In this document: positions 26,789-36,026 of the stretch, piece by piece
Layout of the letters: the number at the start of each line of letters is the position of its first letter
Position numbering within the stretch: position 1 is the first letter of the stretch
DNA from: Mucilaginibacter empetricola
Lineage (GTDB): Bacteria; Bacteroidota; Bacteroidia; Sphingobacteriales; Sphingobacteriaceae
DNA: 64,000 nucleotides
Reading direction: 5' to 3'
Assembly (NCBI RefSeq): GCF_024808665.1
Contig: NZ_JANUBZ010000008.1
Span: forward strand, 1 to 64,000
The notes under the pieces: generated by a model
Told to the model about the DNA's origin: nothing
The model's input: the letters and a program-made list of their open reading frames with translations, nothing else
Databases searched by the model: none
Program-made: the position numbers and the translations under genes

Positions 26789-27577
26789 ATGAAAAACCTC
26801 ATCAAGCCTGCTCGTATTTCTTATGGTATTATGATAGCTGCACTGGCTATTCAACAAATTTTTTATAAAGGTTTCAGGCCGGTAATTCTGCCACCGTTTC
26901 ATTTGTCGGTTGCGGGTTATGCACTTTACGTTTATGTTATAAGCGCCGTACTTATTGCTGCGGGCGTGGCCATTATTTTTGAAATAGGATCAAGACCCGT
27001 ATCACTTATTTTAGGAGGCGTGTTGCTTTTGGTGTTTTGCGTTTGTCAAATCCCTTATGAGCTGATTTCTGACCCGTATTATAAGCACTTTGGGGTTTGG
27101 GTAAATGCATTAAAAGAATTGGCTATTGCTGGCGGCGCATTTGTTGTGGCCGGATCTTTTATGACAATAGATGAAGGCAAAGAAAACTCATTAATCATGC
27201 TGCTAGAGAGACTGATTCCTTTGGGAAGCGTTTTCTTTTGTATAACAATGATCAGCTTTGGCATCGATCATTTTTTATATGCTGATGGTATTTCAACACT
27301 GGTACCCAATTGGATGCCATGGCACCTGTTTTGGACGTACTTTGCTGGGACAGCCCTTATTTGTTCGGGATTGGCCATTATTTTGCGGGTAAAACTCAAA
27401 TTAAGCTCCTTGCTGCTTGCGCTGATGATATTTTTATGGCTCATTTTGCTGCATATTCCACGAGCAGTTGCTGATCCTCATTCTTTACAGGGTAATGAAG
27501 TGTCCAGCGTGTTTGAAGCTTTTGGCTTTAGCGGCATCGCATTTTTGATGGCTTATGGATATCACACTAAAAAATAG
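26789..27577 (+). CDS. DoxX-like integral membrane protein
   Basis: 262 residues with about eight membrane helices spread over two similar halves (for example IMIAALAIQQIFY, SAVLIAAGVAIIF, GSVFFCITMISFGIDHFLY, LFWTYFAGTALICSGLAIIL). The FGIDHFLY...VPNWMPWHLFWTYFAGTAL segment is typical of the DoxX/DoxD superfamily. Members have been tied to quinol or thiosulfate metabolism and stress resistance, but the role of this one is unknown. Its stop codon directly touches that of the convergent gene (27,577/27,578). Confidence 0.75.
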   Translation: MKNLIKPARISYGIMIAALAIQQIFYKGFRPVILPPFHLSVAGYALYVYVISAVLIAAGVAIIFEIGSRPVSLILGGVLLLVFCVCQIPYELISDPYYKHFGVWVNALKELAIAGGAFVVAGSFMTIDEGKENSLIMLLERLIPLGSVFFCITMISFGIDHFLYADGISTLVPNWMPWHLFWTYFAGTALICSGLAIILRVKLKLSSLLLALMIFLWLILLHIPRAVADPHSLQGNEVSSVFEAFGFSGIAFLMAYGYHTKK

Positions 27578-28750
27578 TTAAGCAACTACCTTCTGTACAG
27601 TTTGTTCCTTGTTGAATTTGCGGAACAAGGTTTCATAAATAAGCTTTAGCCAAATCAATACAATTGGCAGGGCTTTCAGTTTATACGGCACCACGTAATG
27701 CATTTTGATGTATCGTGGAAATAAGTCTGATGGCGACATCACCGTTAATATCAAGGCAAAAACCAATAAACCAATTTCGAAACCGGTAACCGGCCTATCC
27801 AGGTTCATAAACCATATGCCTGCACCTGCAACAGCAATAATATAGGTTGGTGATTCGGACGAACTGCTGAAAATAATAACAAATATTAAGGTTGATGCCA
27901 GCAATAACAGCTGGTAGGGGATAGTGCTGTACTCTTTTACCCTTAAATACCAAAGTGCAAATAGAACGATGCCGGGTGCTATTACGGTAATGTTTGATAA
28001 TTGCCTGTAGTTAAATATATTACGGATAAGCCCCATGGCAGAAATATCCTGCAGACTTGGACCGATATTGGCCGTATTTTTTTGCAGGAGGTCGCCATAC
28101 CAATCATGATAGGTTTGAATGATATAATGTGGCGAAGAAATAGCCATCGGTAATAAAAACAATACTACAGCCCAAAATAACAGGCTTAAAATAAACTTTG
28201 GTTTGTGTTTTGAAAAGAAGAAGAAGGCTAGCCCAACTATAGGATAAAGCTTGATAAAAGTACCTGCAACAATCATCAGGGCTGCCCAAAAATCCTTTTC
28301 GTTTTTTATAAAAACATAAGTTAGTATAATCAGTGCACCTATAAAAGGATTGATCTCCACGTTTGATGATGAGGTCATCAACTCATGGGCGCAGATCAAT
28401 AAAATAGCAAGGTATTGATATTCTGTTATCGGCAGCGACTTAATTGCTTTGTATAATATCCAGGCATTAAACATCACCCATAATATTACCCCTAAACCGT
28501 CGGGCAATAGCGCAAATGGAGCCATCAACAAGGCAAATACCGGGCCGTAGTGGTTTAAATCCTGAAATTGAGGTTGATAACCGAAAATGGTATGTTGATG
28601 TATAACATTGATGAAGTTATACTTATATACAAAATAGTTGTTGTGGATATGATTAACCAGTACGCTTTTACCAACTGCAAAAAAGCTGAGGCCAAAGTAC
28701 AAAGTAAATACAAAAGGTTTGTTTTTTACAAGATTGGCAAGTTTGTTCAT
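27578..28750 (-). CDS. GT87-family (DUF2029) membrane glycosyltransferase
   Basis: About 390 residues with roughly ten membrane helices. The pattern LNHYGPVFALLMAPFALLPDGLGVILWVMFNAW, with an early Asp/Tyr-Pro-P loop, and the long GTFIKLYPIVGLAFF segment are typical of polyprenol-phosphate-mannose-dependent GT87 transferases (GT-C fold). It would add a sugar to a lipid or glycan on the outer face of the inner membrane. ATG 28750 (MNKLANLV) is preferred over TTG 28801, which adds an unlikely 17-residue tail. Confidence 0.78.
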   Translation of the reverse strand: MNKLANLVKNKPFVFTLYFGLSFFAVGKSVLVNHIHNNYFVYKYNFINVIHQHTIFGYQPQFQDLNHYGPVFALLMAPFALLPDGLGVILWVMFNAWILYKAIKSLPITEYQYLAILLICAHELMTSSSNVEINPFIGALIILTYVFIKNEKDFWAALMIVAGTFIKLYPIVGLAFFFFSKHKPKFILSLLFWAVVLFLLPMAISSPHYIIQTYHDWYGDLLQKNTANIGPSLQDISAMGLIRNIFNYRQLSNITVIAPGIVLFALWYLRVKEYSTIPYQLLLLASTLIFVIIFSSSSESPTYIIAVAGAGIWFMNLDRPVTGFEIGLLVFALILTVMSPSDLFPRYIKMHYVVPYKLKALPIVLIWLKLIYETLFRKFNKEQTVQKVVA

Positions 28751-28807
28751 CAGCTTAAATTGATAGCGGTACGCCTGCAAAGATAATAATCCGGCTAACA
28801 ATTGAAC

Positions 28808-29410
28808 TTATTGCTGTTCTGCTTTTAGTAATATTCCTTTGTCAACGCTTTCGTCGATCAGTACTTTGGCAAAGTCCCATAGTTTTTGCGAGCCTTCTTT
28901 AATGATGCTTTTCTTTTGTACTACCTGATTGTATTTTACGTTAAACTCTTTCCAGGTACCACCGTTGTTGGATACATTTTGCAATAACGGCTCAAACCGA
29001 TCCATTGACCGGGCAAATTTGGCTTCGGGGGTTATGCCAGCTTCAAATTCTTCCCAAATAGCAATAAATTCATCAGCTTGCGCCTGCGGCAACAGACCGA
29101 AAATGCGTTTAGCCGCCTTTAGCTCGGCATCCGTATTGGTATGGCTTCGGATAGTATCATATAAGAAAATGTCATCGGCATCTATTTCAACTACATCATG
29201 TATTAAAAGCATTTTGATCACTTTTAATAAATCAATTTGGTCATTGGCGTGCCCGCTTAAAATAATAGCCATAACAGCCAGGTGCCAGCTATGTTCGGCA
29301 TCATTTTCATTGCGGTTACTATTAAAAAGCTTGGTTTTGCGTTGGATGTATTTGACTTTGTCAATTTCGTGGATGAAATCCACTTGTTGTTGAAGTTGCT
29401 CAAAACTCAT
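28808..29410 (-). CDS. HD-domain phosphohydrolase (YfbR/HDDC2 type)
   Basis: 200 residues. HD-superfamily metal ligands: His of AEHSWHLAVMA (about 38), the HD pair in MLLIHDVVEIDADD (about 68-69) and a later Asp (ARSMDRFEPLL). Close in layout to 5'-nucleotidases YfbR and HDDC2, which remove phosphate from deoxynucleoside monophosphates. EIDADDIFLYD is typical of this branch. The gene is downstream of the hom terminator, so it likely has its own promoter in the 133-bp gap. Confidence 0.85.
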   Translation of the reverse strand: MSFEQLQQQVDFIHEIDKVKYIQRKTKLFNSNRNENDAEHSWHLAVMAIILSGHANDQIDLLKVIKMLLIHDVVEIDADDIFLYDTIRSHTNTDAELKAAKRIFGLLPQAQADEFIAIWEEFEAGITPEAKFARSMDRFEPLLQNVSNNGGTWKEFNVKYNQVVQKKSIIKEGSQKLWDFAKVLIDESVDKGILLKAEQQ

Positions 29411-29478
29411 GGTTTGTTATGTTTAAGCGTTACAAAGATACAATTGTGGCAGAATTAACCTAATTATTAGATGTTAAT

Positions 29479-29507
29479 AACAAAAGGCCCCTTTGCAGGA
29501 GCCTTTT
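29479..29507 (-). terminator. Terminator of the metY-metX-hom operon
   Basis: On the minus strand AAAAGGCTCC pairs with GGGGCCTTTT (one G-T pair) around a short loop, followed by GTT-rich sequence. It lies about 37 bp past the hom stop codon and would work in both directions. Confidence 0.75.
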
Positions 29508-29543
29508 AAACTAATTAAACCTAAATAAGAAAATATAAAATCT

Positions 29544-30779
29544 TTAAAATGCCTCAGCGACTATAGCTGTTTCGGTGGCTAAGTTTACACCGGCAAGCTG
29601 ATCGGCAAAGGCAACAAATGCTTTGTTGTTGGCTATCAGTTGTTGATTATCAATCAGGTTTTGAAGGTTGATTTTGCCTATAACGAACTTGTAACCTCCT
29701 GAATAATAACGCTCATGTATATGGGTGAAGTTCAGTGTTTCAACCAAAGCTTCATCCTCATAGCGCAAATAAATATTCAATTCAATATTATTGGTGAAGT
29801 TAAGGCTGGTGCGCTCCTTGGCTTTTTTGTATTCATAACCATAATCATAACGCAGTGCAGCAATATCTGATAATACAGCTGAACCGGTTGGATGACCACC
29901 GGCACCTTTACCAAAGAAGAATTGCTGATCGGCAAAAGCGGCTTGCACAATTACGCCATTGTATTCGTATTCTACGTTGTATAAAAACTCTTTGTCGTTA
30001 ACAAACTTAGGGAGTACAAATAGTGCTACGTGATTATCGTCCAACTCTTTAGCTACCGGAACCAGTTTTATTTTCAGGTTCTTTTCGCGTGCATATTGAA
30101 GATCATGAGCAGCAAGGTTTTGTATACCAAGGTTAAATACGTCATCCGGATTAACAATTACGCCGTAAGCATGCGCAGCAGCTATTACCAACTTGTATTT
30201 TGCGTCAAAACCACCCACATCACTGGTAGGGTCAGTTTCGGCAAAGCCCAGATCCTGCGCCTGTTTTAAAGCGGTATCGTAGTCCATGTTCTCGTTAAAT
30301 CCTTTTGACAGGATATAATTAGAGGACCCGTTAAAAATACCACTTATAGAGTGCAGCAGTTCGTTATCATAGTACTCTTCCAGGTTACGGATAATGGGAA
30401 TACTGCCGCAAACCGCACCTTCGTATAGTAACGATGTGCCATGTTTTTGTTGCAGGTCAATCAGCTCCTTTAAATGCAAGGCAATCATTTTTTTACTGGC
30501 CGATACTACATTTTTACCTGAACTTAACGCCCGTGATACAATTTCAAAAGCAGCTTCGGTATCATTTATCAGCTCAACAATAGTGTTTATTTCCGGGTTG
30601 TTCAGCAGTTCGTCGCGCTCAGTAGTGAATAGGTGAGCAGGAAGTGAACGCTGTTTGTGTGCATCTTTAATGGCGATCTTTTTGATCTCCAGGTTCAGAT
30701 GTTTGGTTTTAATAATGTCATACAAGCCCTGGCCAACTACGCCAAAGCCAAATAGTCCGATGTTTAATTTTTTACTCAT
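29544..30779 (-). CDS. hom: Homoserine dehydrogenase
   Basis: Reduces aspartate semialdehyde to homoserine with NAD(P)H. 411 residues, stand-alone (not fused to aspartokinase). Rossmann motif GLFGFGVVGQGLYD at the start, then EGAVCGSIPIIRNLEEYYDNELL and AETDPTSDVGGFDAKYKLVI, the conserved substrate region with the catalytic Lys. A C-terminal 70-residue tail may be a degenerate regulatory domain. Its ATG overlaps the metX stop by one base (TAATG), indicating coupling. It is third in the SAM-regulated operon. Confidence 0.95.
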   Translation of the reverse strand: MSKKLNIGLFGFGVVGQGLYDIIKTKHLNLEIKKIAIKDAHKQRSLPAHLFTTERDELLNNPEINTIVELINDTEAAFEIVSRALSSGKNVVSASKKMIALHLKELIDLQQKHGTSLLYEGAVCGSIPIIRNLEEYYDNELLHSISGIFNGSSNYILSKGFNENMDYDTALKQAQDLGFAETDPTSDVGGFDAKYKLVIAAAHAYGVIVNPDDVFNLGIQNLAAHDLQYAREKNLKIKLVPVAKELDDNHVALFVLPKFVNDKEFLYNVEYEYNGVIVQAAFADQQFFFGKGAGGHPTGSAVLSDIAALRYDYGYEYKKAKERTSLNFTNNIELNIYLRYEDEALVETLNFTHIHERYYSGGYKFVIGKINLQNLIDNQQLIANNKAFVAFADQLAGVNLATETAIVAEAF

Positions 30780-31834
30780 TATGCAGTGCGTTGCAATTCA
30801 ATAATTTTCCCCTTTACGTCTGTTTTAAAAAAGGAAGTGATGATATTTGTTAATACTCCGGTTTCAATTAAAAAACCATCGTGTCCGTAAAACGAATCTA
30901 ATTCGGCAAAAACCGATTTGGGGATATGCTGAAACAGGTATTGCTGCTCCTCAATAGGAAACAACACGTCCGACTTAATGCCAATAACCAGCGTGCGCGC
31001 TTTTATCAGGCTTAAGGCCTTTTCAACGCCATGTCTGTTGCGCCCCACATTGTGCGAATCCATCGTTTTTGACAGATACCAGTAGCTGTGGGCATTAAAC
31101 CTGTTTACCAGTTTTTCGCCCTGGTAATTTTGGTATGATGCGGCCTTGTAGTCGTCTAAATGATTGTCTTTTTCTTCCTGCTGGGTAACGCCGTAGGTTT
31201 TGTAGTTGCGGTAGGAGAGCAGGGCAATGCTGCGCGCGGCCTTTAAACCTTTTGCACCACCATTAGGAGCGTTAGCGTAAAAAGTACGATCAGCACTAAT
31301 CGCCAGGCGCTGCGACTCGTTAAAAGCTATTCCCCAGGGTGAATGGCGGGCGTTAGTAGCTATCAGTATCAGGTTTTTGATACGTTCGGGTTCCATAATG
31401 GCCCATTCAGCTGCTTGCTGACCACCTAAAGATCCACCCAGTAAAATGCCTATTTCTTTTATGCCCAAATGTTCGGACAGTAACTGATGTGCTTTTACAA
31501 TATCCCTGATAGTGAATTGCGGGAAAGCTAAATAGTAAGGATGCCCCGTAATCGGGTTGATGCTTAAAGGATTAGTAGTGCCATACGGCGAGCCCAATAT
31601 GTTGGCACAAACCACAAAGTGATCCTTTGGATTAAAATAATCGTTTTCGCCAAAAAAGCCTTTCCACCAGTCAAAAACATCCGAATTTGCGGTAAGGGCA
31701 TGACACACCCATACTACATTATCACGGTTTTTGTTTAATGTTCCGTAAGTGTTAAAGCCAATTTCGAGCTCAGTCAATTGCTTGCCTGATTCCAATTTGA
31801 AAGGCTTTTCGTATTTAAAAATCTCTGTACTCAT
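30779..31834 (-). CDS. metX: Homoserine O-acetyltransferase
   Basis: Alpha/beta-hydrolase that acetylates homoserine with acetyl-CoA. 351 residues. CHALTANSDVFDWW and the nucleophile elbow LLGGSLGGQQAAEWA (Ser about 140) are the MetX marks; the catalytic Asp (IKSDVLFPIEEQ) and His (GHDGFLIET) complete the triad. The group that acylates with succinate cannot be excluded from sequence, but downstream MetY uses O-acetylhomoserine. Second gene of the operon, 67 bp after metY with a hairpin between. Confidence 0.95.
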   Translation of the reverse strand: MSTEIFKYEKPFKLESGKQLTELEIGFNTYGTLNKNRDNVVWVCHALTANSDVFDWWKGFFGENDYFNPKDHFVVCANILGSPYGTTNPLSINPITGHPYYLAFPQFTIRDIVKAHQLLSEHLGIKEIGILLGGSLGGQQAAEWAIMEPERIKNLILIATNARHSPWGIAFNESQRLAISADRTFYANAPNGGAKGLKAARSIALLSYRNYKTYGVTQQEEKDNHLDDYKAASYQNYQGEKLVNRFNAHSYWYLSKTMDSHNVGRNRHGVEKALSLIKARTLVIGIKSDVLFPIEEQQYLFQHIPKSVFAELDSFYGHDGFLIETGVLTNIITSFFKTDVKGKIIELQRTA

Positions 31835-31855
31835 TCTCTCTCTATGCTGTTTATT

Positions 31856-31886
31856 AAGCCGGAAGGTCTCTCAGGTCTTCCGGCTT
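31856..31886. other. Intercistronic stem-loop between metY and metX
   Basis: AAGCCGGAAG (31,856-31,865) pairs perfectly with CTTCCGGCTT (31,877-31,886). The T run lies on the plus strand, where there is no gene, so for the leftward operon it is more likely a processing or stability hairpin than a terminator. Confidence 0.6.
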
Positions 31887-31901
31887 TTTGGTCTTATGGC
31901 C

Positions 31902-33251
<1,350 letters not shown>

Positions 33252-33274
33252 TTAATGGTTTGAGTTAATAGGGG

Positions 33275-33308
33275 TCACAACAGAGATGATTAAGATCACC
33301 TTTTGTGA
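33275..33308 (-). promoter_or_regulatory. Stem-loop 2 in the metY leader
   Basis: TCACAA (33,275-33,280) pairs with TTGTGA (33,303-33,308), with an inner TGAT/ATCA pair. It sits between the first leader hairpin and metY. No T run follows. Confidence 0.45.
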
Positions 33309-33312
33309 GCGT

Positions 33313-33351
33313 ACACGTATTTTTTCGGGAAAGGGAAAAATTAAAACGTGT
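33313..33351 (-). promoter_or_regulatory. Stem-loop 1 just after the leader frame
   Basis: ACACGT pairs with ACGTGT and, inside it, ATTTTTTC with GAAAAAT, an interrupted 13-bp helix with an 8-nt loop. It begins 6 nt past the stop of the 38-codon frame, close enough for a ribosome at the stop or stalled in the Cys/Met codons to change its folding. Confidence 0.55.
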
Positions 33352-33357
33352 TAAGGC

Positions 33358-33474
33358 TCAACAACAGCTGCGCATACACATGGCATTGTTAGCATAGCTA
33401 TAACAATACACAGGTGTAACAGTAGGTTGTGCCTTAAAAATGTTTTGCAGAATGTAATTAATCAGACTTTTCAT
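33358..33474 (-). CDS. 38-residue Cys/Met-rich leader peptide or microprotein
   Basis: Frame from ATG 33474 to TGA 33358. It starts MKSLINYILQNIFKAQPTVT and ends PVYCYSYANNAMCMRSCC, with four Cys and two Met in the last 15 residues. The start codon is 5 nt from the edge of the SAM riboswitch P1 helix, so the riboswitch controls this frame first and metY only at a distance. It precedes sulfur-assimilation genes, as expected of a cysteine/methionine-sensing leader. An independent metal-binding or redox microprotein cannot be excluded. I do not recognise a named family; coding status rests on the start, placement and composition. Confidence 0.55.
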   Translation of the reverse strand: MKSLINYILQNIFKAQPTVTPVYCYSYANNAMCMRSCC

Positions 33475-33479
33475 GGTTG

Positions 33480-33594
33480 TTAATTTATATTCCCCGGTGT
33501 TATTTGCCGGGACAGGAATTGGCACCTTCTTCAATATTGAAGGGTTGCCAGCGGGTCATTGAGCCTGATCTCTCGCCGCTTCTTTATAAATCAA
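33480..33594 (-). ncRNA. SAM-I (S-box) riboswitch
   Basis: On the minus strand the conserved core is clear: GAGAGATCAGGCTC, ATGACCCGC, GGCAACC, a TTCAATATTGAA hairpin (P3/P4 region) and GGTGCCAATTCC. P1 closes perfectly: TTGATTTATA (33,585-33,594) with TATAAATTAA (33,480-33,489), ten pairs including one G-U. SAM binding would lock P1 right beside the start of the short frame. There is no terminator directly behind it, so control is likely at translation, or through the leader frame and hairpins. It regulates the metY-metX-hom operon. Confidence 0.93.
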
Positions 33595-33643
33595 AACCTG
33601 TTTGGGAGGTAATGATCATTGGTATTGCTACCAAATTTTGTTT

Positions 33644-33676
33644 CAAAGATAGGGTGTTAGGAATGTAAATTCCAAA
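33644..33676 (-). promoter_or_regulatory. Promoter of the metY operon
   Basis: On the minus strand TTTG (33,673-33,676) is followed after 21 bp by TATCTTTG (33,644-33,651), a match to the Bacteroidota TTTG/TAnnTTTG promoter. It starts transcription about 40 bases before the riboswitch. Confidence 0.6.
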
Positions 33677-33890
33677 TAAAATTTTTATTTGTTGATTTAT
33701 TGTGAGCTGAGAGCTTAAAGCAGAAAGGAAAAAGCTCTATTTACAGGTTAATATTGAACTCACTAATCAAATAACCCTATGATAAAGTTTTCGATTATAG
33801 AATCTCCAATTATCAACATGAATTATGTTTTAAAGTACTTTATAAGAAGTGTTTGTGAAATATAGGCGTAACGGCAGCAGAAATATATTG
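33677..33890. other. AT-rich intergenic segment, nothing recognised
   Basis: 214 bp between the metY promoter and the GIY-YIG gene end. No frame, repeat or strong hairpin was found; both neighbours run leftward. Confidence 0.5.
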
Positions 33891-34748
33891 TTAAATTTGG
33901 GATTCGATTTTTTTTAATGTAATGCCTTTTTCAGTTGCCCATTCTCCAGGGCCTGTTGCAGACCTTCCTAAAATCATTGATGCAGCCCGGGATGAAGAAT
34001 TGAAAGTGTAAGATTTATTTAATAAGAGTAGATTTCCATTTTCTATTAACACATTATCTATTAACATTTTTGCCTTTTCATTTCTAATGCTTTCTGTTAG
34101 AGATGCTTGGTGGTCTTTTATAAATAAACTTTTTTCGAATACGATAAATCCTTCTGTTGATGGACTTCCTTGTGCATATGCTCCAGCATTATTTTTGCAG
34201 ATGAAAGTTGTATTTTTATTCTCATCCTTTTCAATTGTTTCGCTTATATTTTCAAAAATTTTATGACCTAAAGTTGAGGTTAGTAGCTTAATATTTGATA
34301 GAAATTCTTCTAACTCCGCCTGTTCAGCTTCCGAAACTCCCGACATTGTCGGCGTGTTGTTATTATAAATATAATATCTGTTGGCGGTTTCGCCTAAGCT
34401 ATGTAATCTGTTTTCTAAATATTTTATACTTGCTTTATTTAGATATTTGTCTTTACTGACAAATAATATAACCTCATTCCAAAACTCTTTTTTTGTTAAA
34501 TGATCTTTAATCCTGTCAATAACAGGCTCTCCCTCACCAATATAAGCCGCATCTTCATTTCTTTCATTTTTTCCTAATAGAATATAAATTCCGGGGCTTT
34601 TAAATTCATCTCGGGACAAGTATTCTTTTACTTTTATCCGAGGAACTTTAAATGCCTTTCCTGTCCAGTTAGATAGCTCCGCTGATATCAGCCCATTTGT
34701 ATTTCCTTCAACCAAGAATAGTCTAATAGTTTTACCGAATCCCGACAT
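33891..34748 (-). CDS. GIY-YIG nuclease-like protein with DUF4357
   Basis: 285 residues. The GIY-YIG domain lies at about 50-135: GIYILLGKNERNEDAAYIGEGE has both triplets and R (IDRIKDHL), and E of YLENRLH is the metal-binding Glu. The C-terminus (about 215-280) is a DUF4357 domain with SSSRAASMILGRSATGPGEW. This combination is found in bacteria and phages near restriction or mobile genes; its substrate is unknown. The gene is AT-richer than its neighbours. It lies 44 bp after the nucleoid-associated gene and may share its transcript. Confidence 0.85.
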   Translation of the reverse strand: MSGFGKTIRLFLVEGNTNGLISAELSNWTGKAFKVPRIKVKEYLSRDEFKSPGIYILLGKNERNEDAAYIGEGEPVIDRIKDHLTKKEFWNEVILFVSKDKYLNKASIKYLENRLHSLGETANRYYIYNNNTPTMSGVSEAEQAELEEFLSNIKLLTSTLGHKIFENISETIEKDENKNTTFICKNNAGAYAQGSPSTEGFIVFEKSLFIKDHQASLTESIRNEKAKMLIDNVLIENGNLLLLNKSYTFNSSSRAASMILGRSATGPGEWATEKGITLKKIESQI

Positions 34749-34792
34749 GTGGTTGGTTTTATGTTTAAAGGTAAAAAATATAATAATGAACC

Positions 34793-35851
34793 CTACGCTT
34801 CTTCCTTAAAATAAACTTTGTAATAGTTCATGTGTTTGTCATCGTCAAAGCCCTTTTCAATGAGTTTATTATCGCCATGAATATAGATGTGGAAGTTTTT
34901 ATCGAGCTTTAAAACGCTTTTGTATACGCGGGCCTGTTTCTTTACGGCATTATCCGAAATTTCAAAAGTATCGGCAATTGGTGTGTCAAACTCCTGCTCG
35001 TACTGACTTTTAAAGTTTTTGAATGATTCGATGGCTTTCTCATTGCCAATTACTTCGCCGGTAAACTCATCCATATCAAAAGTATCTTTCTCTTTAAAAT
35101 ACTTCATACTACGGTTTAGCAAGTCTATTTTATCAGCCTTGCTCATTTCAAACTCGTCATCCAGTTTTTGGGTTACAAAGTTTTTGTAGATGCCGAGGGT
35201 ATTGCTGGTTTGGTTAAAGCTGTCATTACGAATTTTAAGTTGTAGAAACTGGTCTTTCCAGTAAATAGCGGCATCCTGGCCGCCATTGGTTTTATCAACC
35301 ACAACCACTTTATAGCCATTTTCTTTCTCGATATTAAATATCAGTACGCCTTTATCCAGTTTGTTAATGTTGATGGCATCCTGCTCATAATCTACCTGAA
35401 AACCGCCTGTATCAGGGTATACTTTGAGGTAGGTTTCTTTGTTCTCTGATTTGAAAATGCCGATAGCATCTAAGGGGTTACCTTCAATTTGCACCTGGTT
35501 AAAATACACTACGTATAGTTCGCCACCTTTTATGTTGGGATGATTAGCCACCTTGAATAAATGTTTGGCAATTTGTTCCGAAGCTTCATGAAACTTTTCC
35601 TTGTCATCAAACACCTGCGTGGCAAAATGATGTAGCTCGTTAAGACTTAAATCGCCACTGCTATGGGTTAAATGATACACTTCGTTAGCCTTTTCAAAAG
35701 GTTTCAGGAAGTATTGCATCAATAAATTAGGAATAATATCATCTTTTAAAGTGATCGGACGATCGGACAAGGAATAGAGCTCATTTAGGGCTTGATTGCC
35801 AACATGATGCACAGAAATAGTATCGAGCGAAGCTTCAAAAAAGGTTACCAT
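34793..35851 (-). CDS. Nucleoid-associated protein (NdpA/YejK family)
   Basis: 352 residues of the 37-kDa nucleoid-associated family: GNQALNELYSLSDRPI near the start, ELYVVYFNQVQIEGNPLDAIGIFKSENKETYLKV in the middle and a C-terminal SDNAVKKQARVYKSVLKLDKNFHIYIHG. YejK relatives bind DNA and possibly topoisomerase IV; in Bacteroidota they are often stand-alone genes. Start ATG 35851. The pairing with a GIY-YIG protein downstream suggests a DNA-related role. Confidence 0.85.
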   Translation of the reverse strand: MVTFFEASLDTISVHHVGNQALNELYSLSDRPITLKDDIIPNLLMQYFLKPFEKANEVYHLTHSSGDLSLNELHHFATQVFDDKEKFHEASEQIAKHLFKVANHPNIKGGELYVVYFNQVQIEGNPLDAIGIFKSENKETYLKVYPDTGGFQVDYEQDAININKLDKGVLIFNIEKENGYKVVVVDKTNGGQDAAIYWKDQFLQLKIRNDSFNQTSNTLGIYKNFVTQKLDDEFEMSKADKIDLLNRSMKYFKEKDTFDMDEFTGEVIGNEKAIESFKNFKSQYEQEFDTPIADTFEISDNAVKKQARVYKSVLKLDKNFHIYIHGDNKLIEKGFDDDKHMNYYKVYFKEEA

Positions 35852-36026
35852 AATTAGGGGCGAAGGTAGGGTTTTTGGATCATAGTCGATAGTTTATAGA
35901 TCATAGTTTGTGGTGATTTGTAGCTGACAAAAAGATGACCTAGGAAGATTGAGCCTAAATGACGATTTTTGCGCTTGAAGGTCCACGGAGCATTGAAAAA
36001 TAATGACCCAATGACCCAATGACTCA
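35852..36026. repeat. Short low-complexity repeats before mnmE
   Basis: Holds TCATAGTCGATAGTTTATAG (35,880 on) and TAATGACCCAATGACCCAAT (36,000 on), members of the same low-complexity families seen near 3,900, 5,750 and 11,950. The mnmE start codon follows directly. Confidence 0.5.

Noticed and set aside
31856..31886. Second riboswitch between metY and metX
   Set aside because: Only one simple perfect hairpin, with no conserved aptamer core.
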